The position numbers were made by a program, and so were the translations under genes. From assembly GCA_964437825.1 (NCBI GenBank), contig CAYTIH010000024.1:1-37071 (forward strand): a DNA stretch of 37,071 nucleotides, in the 5' to 3' direction. This stretch comes from JBJFCE01 sp964437825. GTDB taxonomy: Bacteria; Bacillota; Clostridia; Lachnospirales; Lachnospiraceae. Positions 9,324-15,344 of this stretch are shown here, in pieces. The notes below the pieces were generated by a model. That model made no database searches. It saw only the letters and a program-made list of their open reading frames with translations, and was not told the DNA's origin. Every line of letters starts with the position of its first letter. Within the stretch, counting starts at the first letter, position 1.

Positions 9324-10379
9324 ATGGATGATATTCTCGTCTCAATTGTGATAGCAACATTTAATTCGGAGAAGGTTTTGCCGCTTACGCTGGAGGCAAT
9401 CAAAAAACAGAATTTTGCAAGGGAGCGTCTTGAAATATTGATTGTAGACGGAGGTTCTACGGATCAAACGCTTTCAATAGCGAAAGAATATAATTGCATT
9501 GTATTACAGAACCCCAAAACGGAACCGATCAATGCAAAGATTATTGGAATCAGGAACGCGCGCGGTAAATATCTCATTTCGATTGATCATGATGAGGTTA
9601 TGGAAAGTCCGAACAGTATACAAAGTAAAGTGAATCTGATTGAAAAGCACCCCGAATGTAAGGTGATACTGTGCAGCGGCTACAAAAGACCGGATCACTA
9701 CCCGTTATTAAATCAGTATATTTCGGAGTTCGGCGACCCATATTCCTTGTTTATGTATCACTTTTCCAAAGACTGTCATTTTATGGAGAAGGTGCTAAAA
9801 CAGCATTATGTTATCGCAGAGGAGAACGAAGAGCATATAATTGTAGAATTTCAAAAGGGATTTCAAAAGCAGCCGATTATGGAAGTATGCTGTGCGGGAA
9901 CGTTGATTAACAGGGAATATTTTATTCATTTCGACAATATTTTCGAGCACAGCGGTGATTTCGTTCATTTATTTTATTTAATGCTGGAGGATGGTTGTAA
10001 TAAGATAGGGTATATAAAGGGAGACCCCTTGGTTCATTATTCTGTAGATTCCTTAAAGGCCTATTTACCCAAATTAAAATGGAGAGTATGCAATAATGTC
10101 CATTTTGATGATATGGGAGCATGTGGATTTCGTGGGCGGCAGAAGTATCAAAGCAAAATGAAGTATAAGAAATATTTCTTTATCCTGTATTGCATTTTTA
10201 TTTTGCCGCCTTTGTTTCACAGTGCTTATCTTGCTATATCCAGAAAGAATGCAGCATATCTGCTGCATACATTTTTATGCTGGTATGTCCTATTACAGAT
10301 TGCCCTGCAATACATGATAAAAATATTCCGTATCAACCCCAAATTAAAAAGCTATGACGGAAAAAAGGTGATTAAGTAA
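9324..10379 (+). CDS. GT2 glycosyltransferase with C-terminal membrane segment
   Basis: A 351-residue enzyme. The GT2 core begins VSIVIATFNSEKVLPLTLEAI, with VDGGSTDQT at 41-49 and the acidic IDHDEVM at 87-93 in the place of the DxD metal site. After residue ~275 two hydrophobic stretches, including the region ending CWYVLLQIALQYM, likely anchor it in the membrane with the active site in the cytoplasm. RBS AGAGGT lies 8 bases before ATG 9324. It starts 12 bases after the epimerase gene, so the two are co-transcribed. The transferred sugar is unknown. Confidence 0.85.
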   Translation: MDDILVSIVIATFNSEKVLPLTLEAIKKQNFARERLEILIVDGGSTDQTLSIAKEYNCIVLQNPKTEPINAKIIGIRNARGKYLISIDHDEVMESPNSIQSKVNLIEKHPECKVILCSGYKRPDHYPLLNQYISEFGDPYSLFMYHFSKDCHFMEKVLKQHYVIAEENEEHIIVEFQKGFQKQPIMEVCCAGTLINREYFIHFDNIFEHSGDFVHLFYLMLEDGCNKIGYIKGDPLVHYSVDSLKAYLPKLKWRVCNNVHFDDMGACGFRGRQKYQSKMKYKKYFFILYCIFILPPLFHSAYLAISRKNAAYLLHTFLCWYVLLQIALQYMIKIFRINPKLKSYDGKKVIK

Positions 10380-10420
10380 TTTGACAAGGTTATTTTTGTG
10401 ATGGGGAAGGAGATAAAAGG

Positions 10421-11263
10421 ATGAGTATTTTAGAAATTGTGAGTAAAATATATGACAGAAATCCCGTCAGTTATCGTTTATTAAGAAATTTGAAAGAAAA
10501 GCCGGGGATGATGAACTTTTTAAAGAACGTTATTATCCTACCTATGATTCCGATATGGAATCTGCTTGCTCAAAAGGAGGTCAAATCGATCAGAAAAAAG
10601 GGATCCGTTTATAGTATCAGAAATGGCGGAACAAGGTTCTATTTGCCGCAGCTGGATCTTGGAAAGGGCGAGTTTGTGCAAAACAGGATATTTCTTGAGC
10701 GGGATTATTTTGAGATCAGGCGCCTTGAGCAAGTCGGCTCCTATGTGAATCGAGGGGGGTGTGTTCTTGATATAGGAGCAAATATTGGAAATCATTCATT
10801 ATATTTTGCGAAAGAGTGTCACGTGGAGAAGATATATGCTTTTGAACCGGTGAAAAGCACATTCGAAATTCTGAAGAGGAATATAGCCTTAAACGGACTG
10901 GAGGATACTGTAACGGCATATCAGTTCGCGCTTGGGGATCATCGGAGTAAGGCTAAGATTATCTATCATGATGGTGATGCTGGAGGAAACAGGGTAGAGG
11001 AAGACCTAACAGGCAATACATCGATTGAGGCATTGGACGATATCAAGTTTTCGGAGCATATTGATTTTGTCAAAATTGATGTGGAAGGATATGAGAGCAA
11101 GGTGCTTGCGGGAGCTGTAGAGACCTTGAGGATCAACCGTCCTGTTATTATGATAGAGATTTTTGATGAGAATTATCGTCATGTGGATTCTTTGCTGAAA
11201 TCCCTGAATTATGAATGCAAACTGAAAATAGAGAATGACTATGTTTATTCCTGTGATTGCTAG
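10421..11263 (+). CDS. FkbM family SAM-dependent methyltransferase
   Basis: A 280-residue protein with the FkbM-type Rossmann methyltransferase core. SAM motif I is VLDIGANIGNHS (115-126), motif II is IYAFEP (138-143), and KIDVEGYE (218-225) is the FkbM hallmark. The ~110 N-terminal residues are a family-typical lead-in. AAGGAG lies 8 bases before ATG 10421. Such enzymes O-methylate sugars (or acyl groups) in surface glycans. Here it closes the cassette and would cap or modify a residue of the repeat unit. Its stop lies 4 bases from the stop of the convergent XRE gene. Confidence 0.88.
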   Translation: MSILEIVSKIYDRNPVSYRLLRNLKEKPGMMNFLKNVIILPMIPIWNLLAQKEVKSIRKKGSVYSIRNGGTRFYLPQLDLGKGEFVQNRIFLERDYFEIRRLEQVGSYVNRGGCVLDIGANIGNHSLYFAKECHVEKIYAFEPVKSTFEILKRNIALNGLEDTVTAYQFALGDHRSKAKIIYHDGDAGGNRVEEDLTGNTSIEALDDIKFSEHIDFVKIDVEGYESKVLAGAVETLRINRPVIMIEIFDENYRHVDSLLKSLNYECKLKIENDYVYSCDC

Positions 11264-11267
11264 TTTA

Positions 11268-11510
11268 TCAATTACTGTCTAATAACCATTCAAGGGAAAT
11301 GTCCAGAATGTCGGACAGGACTTTCAGCTCATAATCGGCTACGAACCGGGTACCGATCTCGATCCGGCTGATGCTGTCCCGTTCAATGGTAATACCTGAG
11401 AGCTGAAGCTTTGCAGCTAACTCATTCTGGGTCAGCTGCTTTGTGATACGTGCCTGACGTATTTTTTCTCCGCATAAATTTTTTCTGCCGTTATAATCGT
11501 ATATTTTCAT
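11268..11510 (-). CDS. XRE-family helix-turn-helix regulator
   Basis: An 80-residue single-domain DNA-binding protein. The Cro/CI fold covers residues ~14-75: IRQARITKQLTQNELAAKLQ (helices 1-2) and ISRIEIGTRFVADYELKVL (recognition end, helix 4). ATG 11510 is chosen because GAGGG lies 3 bases upstream; the frame also runs to 11555 without an RBS. Operator-like copies of GTGTTAAAGATCAGAA lie at 11521-11536, directly against its start, and at 11573-11588. This suggests autorepression plus control of the divergent GT2 gene. A third copy precedes the cassette at 4380. It is the only regulator among the biosynthetic genes of this block. Confidence 0.85.
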   Translation of the reverse strand: MKIYDYNGRKNLCGEKIRQARITKQLTQNELAAKLQLSGITIERDSISRIEIGTRFVADYELKVLSDILDISLEWLLDSN

Positions 11511-11520
11511 ATGCCCTCGC

Positions 11521-11536
11521 GTGTTAAAGATCAGAA
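11521..11536 (+). repeat. Operator-like element, copy 2 of GTGTTAAAGATCAGAA
   Basis: An exact 16-base copy, only 10 bases upstream of the XRE start codon on the opposite strand. A repressor bound here would block transcription or initiation of its own gene. Confidence 0.55.
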
Positions 11537-11542
11537 ACTGTA

Positions 11543-11571
11543 TTGACATTAACACACAGTGTATTTTAAAT
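11543..11571 (+). promoter_or_regulatory. Candidate promoter for the GT2 gene at 11642
   Basis: A perfect TTGACA (11543-11548), a 17-base spacer and TTAAAT (11566-11571, 4 of 6). The 16-base repeat begins 2 bases later, the same arrangement as at 4349-4395. An inverted repeat TTAACACA (11550-11557)/TGTGTTAA (11572-11579) spans the spacer and -10 region, as expected of a repressor-controlled promoter. Confidence 0.5.
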
Positions 11572-11572
11572 T

Positions 11573-11588
11573 GTGTTAAAGATCAGAA
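11573..11588 (+). repeat. Operator-like element, copy 3 of GTGTTAAAGATCAGAA
   Basis: An exact 16-base copy just after the candidate -10 box. The flanks match copy 1 further: TAAAAT before copy 1 and TAAATT before this one. It lies 53 bases before the GT2 start codon at 11642. Confidence 0.55.
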
Positions 11589-11641
11589 AATTGTTTTTTT
11601 ATTCATTAATCGGTAATATCCAAATGACAAGAGGAACATCA

Positions 11642-12658
11642 ATGAAGATCATAGAAATAATTGTACCATGCTATAATGAGGAAGATTGCGTGGAAGTTTT
11701 TTATAATAAAGTGTGTGAAGTATTTGACGAACTGCCGGATTTTGATTTTATCATCACTTATGTGGATGACGGCAGTAAGGATGCGACGTTAGAAAAGATT
11801 AAGAACGTAAAAGACTGTTCCGGTAAAGGAAAAGTTCAGTATATTTCTCTTTCACGCAATTTCGGAAAGGAATCGGCTATCTATGCGGGCATGTCCGAGA
11901 GTACGGGGGATTATGTTGCACTGATGGATGCGGATCTTCAGCATCCGCCCGAGCTGCTCAGACAGATGATAACAGCAATTGAAGCTGAGGGCTATGACTG
12001 CGCTTCGGCGAGGAGGGTGTCAAGAAAAGGTGAGCCTCCGATACGCAGCTTTTTTTCCGGAACATTTTATCGGATCATTAACCGTATTACAGTCCTTGAT
12101 CTGGTTCCGGGCAGTACGGATTATAGGCTGATGAAGCGCAGCGTTGTAGAGGCAATTATTTCCATGCCGGAGAAGGAACGTTTTACTAAGGGAATTTATT
12201 CCTGGGTAGGATTTCGGAACAAATGGATTGAATATGAGAATGTGGAGCGGGTTGCCGGAACAACAAAATGGAGCTTCAGAGGATTGATTCATTATGCGTA
12301 TAACGGCTTTGTTGCATTTGCAACGACACCGCTGCGGGGGGTCGTTTATTTTGGCATGTTAATTGTGCTGTTGACCATAGCATATGCAATTTATATTTTT
12401 ATAACGGCATTGAATACACAGGGAGAACGTACCGGGTATGCTTCCATATTGATCGTGATACTCCTTTTGGGAGGTATCATTATCACTATTTTGGGTATGA
12501 TCGGGGAATATATGGCCAGAATTTATATGGAGGTTAAGAACAGACCTATTTATTTTGCAAGGGAAACATGTCTTAAGAAGAACCAGGCAGAGGAAAAGGC
12601 AGAAATACAGACAGAAAATCAGACAGAGAAAAACAGGAAGGAAAAGAAAGATACATAA
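11642..12658 (+). CDS. Membrane-anchored GT2, DPM1/GtrB-like polyprenyl-phosphate glycosyltransferase
   Basis: A 338-residue protein. The GT2 core starts IIVPCYNEEDCVEVF, with VDDGSKD at 41-47, the DxD-type MDADLQHPP at 95-103 and GSTDYRLMKR near 160. Two C-terminal helices (~236-260 and ~268-290) are followed by GEYMARIYMEVKNRPIY, the GtrB/CsbB-like signature. The last 30 residues are an unusual Glu/Lys/Gln-rich tail (EIQTENQTEKN). ATG 11642 follows AGAGGA by 6 bases; an upstream GTG at 11573 lies inside the operator repeat and is rejected. It likely makes a lipid-phosphate sugar used outside the membrane by a GT-C transferase. It is probably under XRE control. Confidence 0.86.
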   Translation: MKIIEIIVPCYNEEDCVEVFYNKVCEVFDELPDFDFIITYVDDGSKDATLEKIKNVKDCSGKGKVQYISLSRNFGKESAIYAGMSESTGDYVALMDADLQHPPELLRQMITAIEAEGYDCASARRVSRKGEPPIRSFFSGTFYRIINRITVLDLVPGSTDYRLMKRSVVEAIISMPEKERFTKGIYSWVGFRNKWIEYENVERVAGTTKWSFRGLIHYAYNGFVAFATTPLRGVVYFGMLIVLLTIAYAIYIFITALNTQGERTGYASILIVILLLGGIIITILGMIGEYMARIYMEVKNRPIYFARETCLKKNQAEEKAEIQTENQTEKNRKEKKDT

Positions 12659-12666
12659 AGTACAAT

Positions 12667-12695
12667 TTGACAAGAACAGACCAAAATAGTATCAT
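12667..12695 (+). promoter_or_regulatory. Near-consensus sigma-A-like promoter for the VanZ-like gene
   Basis: TTGACA (12667-12672), 17-base spacer, TATCAT (12690-12695), which is 11 of 12 consensus bases. The predicted start is near 12702, giving a leader of about 80 bases before ATG 12781. Confidence 0.7.
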
Positions 12696-12716
12696 GAATC
12701 AAAAGTGCGCGGCTGA

Positions 12717-12742
12717 TTTGGGTATGTAATCGGATACCCAAA
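12717..12742 (+). other. Hairpin in the 5' leader of the VanZ-like gene
   Basis: A 9-bp perfect stem, TTTGGGTAT (12717-12725) with ATACCCAAA (12734-12742), and an 8-base loop. No T-run follows, so it is not a standard terminator. Its place between promoter and start codon suggests an mRNA control element or a protein-binding palindrome. Confidence 0.5.
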
Positions 12743-12780
12743 ACTATAAAAGCATATAACTGCAATGATTCCATAAAATT

Positions 12781-13203
12781 ATGAGTGAATTCCTATACAA
12801 AATCGTCGGCTGGGTTGCTGAGGTTCACAATTATATCATGAAGTTAAATGACGCCTACGAGTACAATTTTACGGATAAGGAGCTGCATTTCCTTGTCATA
12901 GGCGTCTTTGGTCTGCTGCTGATTTTCGGAATTTATCCTCTCTTTAAGTGGCTGGCAAAGCACAATCATGTGATGGTGATTGCATGGACCTATGTGTTCA
13001 CTTTGATCCTGGTGATTACTTTTGCCATAGAGATTGGTCAGAAGATTACGCATACCGGAGTTATGGATTTTGGCGACATTGTCTTTGGCGTCGTCGGGTT
13101 TATTACGATGTTTTTCCTATTTTCCGTAATACGGGCGCTTTGGCATTTGATCAGAGGGCTGATCCGGCGCAGGCGGGAGAAAAAAGAAAGTGAAACTGAA
13201 TGA
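12781..13203 (+). CDS. Small VanZ-like integral membrane protein
   Basis: A 140-residue protein with three strong helices (~35-56, ~64-84, ~98-122) and a charged, Arg/Lys-rich C-terminus. FAIEIGQKITHTGVMDFGDI followed by VFGVVGF reproduces the VanZ-like pattern E-x2-Q ... D-x2-D-x3-G-x2-G of phosphotransmission/teicoplanin-resistance relatives. No clear Shine-Dalgarno precedes ATG 12781. An in-frame ATG at 12838 would remove 19 residues and has no better site. It has its own promoter and leader hairpin, and a strong terminator starts 7 bases after the stop, so it is a monocistronic unit. The role is unknown; VanZ-like proteins affect envelope stress and cell-wall antibiotic tolerance. Confidence 0.65.
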   Translation: MSEFLYKIVGWVAEVHNYIMKLNDAYEYNFTDKELHFLVIGVFGLLLIFGIYPLFKWLAKHNHVMVIAWTYVFTLILVITFAIEIGQKITHTGVMDFGDIVFGVVGFITMFFLFSVIRALWHLIRGLIRRRREKKESETE

Positions 13204-13210
13204 AAGTAAG

Positions 13211-13287
13211 AAAGGCAAGTGATACGAGTTGTAATGCGGCCCCTGTCCGGCTGGCAGGGGCGAGCAGACCGGGTATCACTTGCCTTT
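13211..13287. terminator. Long branched intrinsic terminator between convergent genes
   Basis: A perfect 15-bp stem, AAAGGCAAGTGATAC (13211-13225) and GTATCACTTGCCTTT (13273-13287). The loop holds a second hairpin, CCCCTG (13240-13245)/CAGGGG (13255-13260). On the + strand it ends GCCTTTTT, a good terminator for the VanZ-like gene. On the - strand the T-rich tail is weaker, but it lies 21 bases after the stop of the 207-aa gene, so it may serve both. Confidence 0.85.
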
Positions 13288-13307
13288 TTGGGTATTATAT
13301 CCTTCGC

Positions 13308-13931
13308 TTATACGACCGGATAGAATCCGGACACTTTACCGTCGTAAGCAATGGTATGAGAGGTTTCCGCTTCCGTGTATTCAACAAGAAGAGAAGTGCT
13401 CATAATGTGGCTGATTACGGTTCCGTCATTAATATCATTGCGCAGATAAACATCCACTTTTTCGATCGGAGTCATGCTGGCACTCTGTCCGTAAGGAATA
13501 CTGATGGCGTTGATCGGATTGTTGACAAAAGCTTTTCCGTTGACAGAGACATCCTGCGCAAGGCCGAAGGTAAGTACGGGAAAATCCGCCATGCTGTTCT
13601 TTACGGCATAGGTATTTGCGCCTAATTCGCTGCAGGGAACAGCGCTGCCAAAGTAACCGTCTGCAAAATCATAGAGAATCTTTGTAGAGGCATTCTTATC
13701 GGACAGCTTATTAATTGTGGCGCCGCCCTGAATCTCCGTATTAGAAGCGTAAACGGCAAAGCTTGTTTCCCACTGGATCGTGTTGTGCATAAAAGGCTTG
13801 AAGCTGATCCAGGCTACTTTATTTCCGCAGGGTGAACTTGTGTGTTTGACGATAATCACCTTTTCGTTTGCGAGCCAGATTGTACCTAAGTCTGTTTCAT
13901 CAAAATCAATGTTTAATTCGTAATTCGGCAT
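13308..13931 (-). CDS. 207-residue protein of unknown function, predicted beta-rich
   Basis: The start at 13931 is set by GAGAGG about 8 bases upstream. The 33 residues open further upstream (TTG 14030) run through an inverted repeat and are unlikely to be used. There is no signal peptide and no membrane helix. The sequence alternates short hydrophobic and polar stretches with many Asn, Thr and Ser (VAWISFKPFMHNTIQWETSF, SISIPYG-like turns), typical of a beta-sandwich such as a lectin or an inclusion/structural protein. I do not recognise the family. It is the last gene downstream of the split sigma factor, separated by its own palindrome-rich leader and closed by the 13211-13287 terminator. 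High, regulated expression is plausible. Confidence 0.7.
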   Translation of the reverse strand: MPNYELNIDFDETDLGTIWLANEKVIIVKHTSSPCGNKVAWISFKPFMHNTIQWETSFAVYASNTEIQGGATINKLSDKNASTKILYDFADGYFGSAVPCSELGANTYAVKNSMADFPVLTFGLAQDVSVNGKAFVNNPINAISIPYGQSASMTPIEKVDVYLRNDINDGTVISHIMSTSLLVEYTEAETSHTIAYDGKVSGFYPVV

Positions 13932-13965
13932 AATTTTTTCCTCTCTTTTTACATTTTTTAGGTGT

Positions 13966-14030
13966 TTGCGAAACTCATCAAAACATTGCGTTAATTGTGC
14001 AACTTCAACATAATCCAATGAGTTTCGCAA
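13966..14030 (-). promoter_or_regulatory. Large inverted repeat in the leader of the 207-aa gene
   Basis: Perfect 13-bp arms, TTGCGAAACTCAT (13966-13978) and ATGAGTTTCGCAA (14018-14030), enclose 39 bases. Inside is a smaller TTGC...GCAA repeat. In the - strand mRNA this folds into a stem-loop whose 3' arm ends about 20 bases before the RBS. No T-run follows, so it is a leader structure or protein site rather than a terminator. Confidence 0.6.
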
Positions 14031-14046
14031 TTGCCTGACATTTATT

Positions 14047-14060
14047 TATAAGCGCTTATA
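14047..14060. promoter_or_regulatory. 14-bp perfect palindrome upstream of the 207-aa gene
   Basis: TATAAGCGCTTATA is self-complementary over all 14 bases and sits in an AT-rich stretch where the - strand promoter must lie. It could be an operator overlapping a -10-like TATAAG. Confidence 0.5.
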
Positions 14061-14101
14061 TACATAGAAAGCCATAAAATTTAAAAAAATAAGGTTAGAA
14101 A

Positions 14102-14326
14102 TCAATGATAATAATTAATCTCCCTGTTGACCGAATCATATACATAAGGACAGTTATCCCATTTATGGATGACCAAAGGCCCTAATTCCAAAGCGGTTTT
14201 CGTATCCTGTGGATAAGAGCACTGATTGGTCAGACCATACAGGAAGATCCTCTTTTCTGCGCTGCAGAATAGGAATCCCTGATCTGCGATGCAGCGCGGA
14301 CGCAGGTCTGTTTGGTAATGTATCAT
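14102..14326 (-). CDS. 74-residue Cys-containing hypothetical protein
   Basis: MIHYQTDLRPRCIADQGF starts an ORF whose composition looks protein-like: Cys at 12, 21, 36 and 59, then LELGPLVIHKWDNCPYVYDS and a Tyr/His-rich end. I do not recognise the family, but the WDNCPYVYD segment looks like a conserved motif. No Shine-Dalgarno is visible, and ATG 14326 begins only 26 bases after the terminator of the sigma operon (14352-14369). Expression would therefore need read-through, antitermination or a promoter not seen. It lies between the split sigma genes and the 207-aa gene on the same strand. It may be a real regulated small protein or a degraded remnant. Confidence 0.45.
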   Translation of the reverse strand: MIHYQTDLRPRCIADQGFLFCSAEKRIFLYGLTNQCSYPQDTKTALELGPLVIHKWDNCPYVYDSVNREINYYH

Positions 14327-14351
14327 TTTGTTTTTTTTGCAGCGTGAAAAA

Positions 14352-14369
14352 CAGATGTCCGGACATCTG
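14352..14369 (-). terminator. Intrinsic terminator of the split-sigma operon
   Basis: CAGATGTCCGGACATCTG is an 18-base perfect palindrome (7-bp stem, CCGG loop). On the - strand it is followed by TTTTT, and A/T tracts flank both sides. It lies 33 bases after the stop of the 73-aa gene. Confidence 0.75.
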
Positions 14370-14401
14370 CTTTTCTGATCTATATAAAATAGCTTAAGCT
14401 A

Positions 14402-14623
14402 TCAGGTGCTCTCGGAGTTTGCTTTCAGATATTCCCGGTATTGCGTTCGGAAATGGATCTCATCAAAATGGAAATTGCGGATACATAAAAATAAAGAAAT
14501 TTTACATTCACTGTATAAATCCATGTCAAAGTGACCGTATATATAGCTGTATTTGTGCAGCATGCGGTCGTATTTCTGAAATAATAAAAGTAAGCGTTCT
14601 GAGGCAGGGTTATTTTTTGTCAT
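14402..14623 (-). CDS. Sigma-factor region-2-like subunit (RsoA-like)
   Basis: A 73-residue protein. Residues ~8-52 (LLLLFQKYDRMLHKYSYIYGHFDMDLYSECKI... then LFLCIRNF) match the helix pattern of sigma-70 region 2.1-2.2, where family members read L-x-x-KY-x-x-L-I ... D-x-EDL-x-x-E-x-x-x-L-x-x-AI-x-x-F. Region 2 binds the beta' coiled coil and the -10 element. There is no region 4, and the gene overlaps the upstream region-4 gene by 14 bases, with AAGGAG about 10 bases before ATG 14623. The pair has the layout of Bacillus subtilis SigO/RsoA, in which the two parts act together as one sigma factor. An adaptor protein unrelated to sigma is less likely. Confidence 0.65.
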   Translation of the reverse strand: MTKNNPASERLLLLFQKYDRMLHKYSYIYGHFDMDLYSECKISLFLCIRNFHFDEIHFRTQYREYLKANSEST

Positions 14624-15032
14624 TATGGATCAGCTCCTTTCTGAGATGTTCGAGGGCGGCGCATTTGATATCATGAACGGATTGCGGCTTGATGCCCATG
14701 CAGGATGCAATCTGACGATCGGAATAGCCTTCCTGAAAAGATAGCTTCAGGTATTGTTTTTGACGTTCTGTCAGGTTCGAAATAATATCGTCAAAATAGT
14801 AATCATATACGTCCTCGAGACCGGATCCCATTCCTGTGTCCTGAAAATCGGTTGCAATCTCTGCCTGTGTCTGTTGTGCAGAGTGAAGTATGTATTTTTT
14901 TCTTGTTTCCTGAAGCGTTTTGGACAGATATGCCAAAAACATTTGCTCCTGTACCAGATCAATAAATTCTTCTTCATTGGGCTGGCTGTGATTTTGAAAG
15001 TAAACTTCTGTCAATCTGTCTTTGGTTTTCAT
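14610..15032 (-). CDS. Sigma-factor region-4 subunit (SigO-like)
   Basis: A 140-residue protein with the RBS AGGGG 6 bases before ATG 15032. Residues ~84-133 (ISNLTERQKQYLKLSFQEGY, SDRQIASCMGIKPQSV, HDIKCAALEHLRKEL) are a sigma region-4 helix-turn-helix that would read a -35 element. The first ~75 residues are helical linker with no region 2. That function appears to be supplied by the overlapping 73-aa gene, a split arrangement known from SigO/RsoA. Targets probably include its own promoter and neighbouring genes such as 13308-13931. A one-component sigma or a stand-alone HTH protein remains possible. Confidence 0.72.
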   Translation of the reverse strand: MKTKDRLTEVYFQNHSQPNEEEFIDLVQEQMFLAYLSKTLQETRKKYILHSAQQTQAEIATDFQDTGMGSGLEDVYDYYFDDIISNLTERQKQYLKLSFQEGYSDRQIASCMGIKPQSVHDIKCAALEHLRKELIHNDKK

Positions 15033-15187
15033 AGATACCCCTTTTCTTTCGATAACTTTAGTTTATATTATTATAAAGACAGATTTCGTAGAAAAATAAG
15101 GTATCCGATTATAGAAATAGAAATAACCGCAGCAGTGAAGCCAAAAGGCTCAATTTACGAATAACCTGCAACATATTTTCAAAAAGT

Positions 15188-15216
15188 ATGACAAATCACT
15201 ATTTTTGGATTATAAT
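15188..15216 (+). promoter_or_regulatory. Sigma-A-like promoter of the rfbGH operon
   Basis: ATGACA (15188-15193), 17-base spacer, TATAAT (15211-15216), 11 of 12 consensus bases. Transcription would start near 15223, leaving a ~120-base leader. The 312 bases between 15032 and 15345 hold this promoter, the leader structures and the divergent sigma promoter, and no gene that I can support. Confidence 0.65.
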
Positions 15217-15255
15217 GCATATCATAAGGATTCATATTTGCGAAGCAATATGATA

Positions 15256-15330
15256 TCATGTCGTCAGACATGACATCGGCCCGAAGCATCGCGCAGTGGC
15301 CATCATTAACATGATTGCGATGCAATTATG
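15256..15330 (+). promoter_or_regulatory. Structured leader of rfbG with a shared palindrome
   Basis: Three elements are visible. TCATGTC-GTCA-GACATGA (15256-15273) is a hairpin. GCATCGC (15286-15292) can pair with GCGATGC (15317-15323). ATGATTGCGATGCAATTATG (15311-15330) is a near-palindrome that agrees at 17 of 20 positions with the one at 36981-37000. The last ends 14 bases before the start codon, so folding or protein binding could gate translation. Confidence 0.5.
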
Positions 15331-15344
15331 TTGGGAGAAAATTT

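Noticed and set aside
10381..10403. TTGACA before the FkbM gene
   Set aside because: No -10-like hexamer at 16-18 bases; the gene is only 41 bases after the previous stop and is probably in the operon.
11573..11641. Upstream GTG start for the GT2 at 11642
   Set aside because: The GTG lies in the operator repeat next to the -10 box, so it would be outside or at the very end of the mRNA; ATG 11642 has AGAGGA in place.
13200..13625. Open frame on the + strand (141 codons)
   Set aside because: It runs through the terminator hairpin and then antisense to the 207-aa gene, whose RBS and composition are better.
13932..14030. 33-residue N-terminal extension of the 207-aa protein from TTG 14030
   Set aside because: It looks somewhat protein-like, but a strong RBS before ATG 13931 and the inverted arms explain the stretch better.
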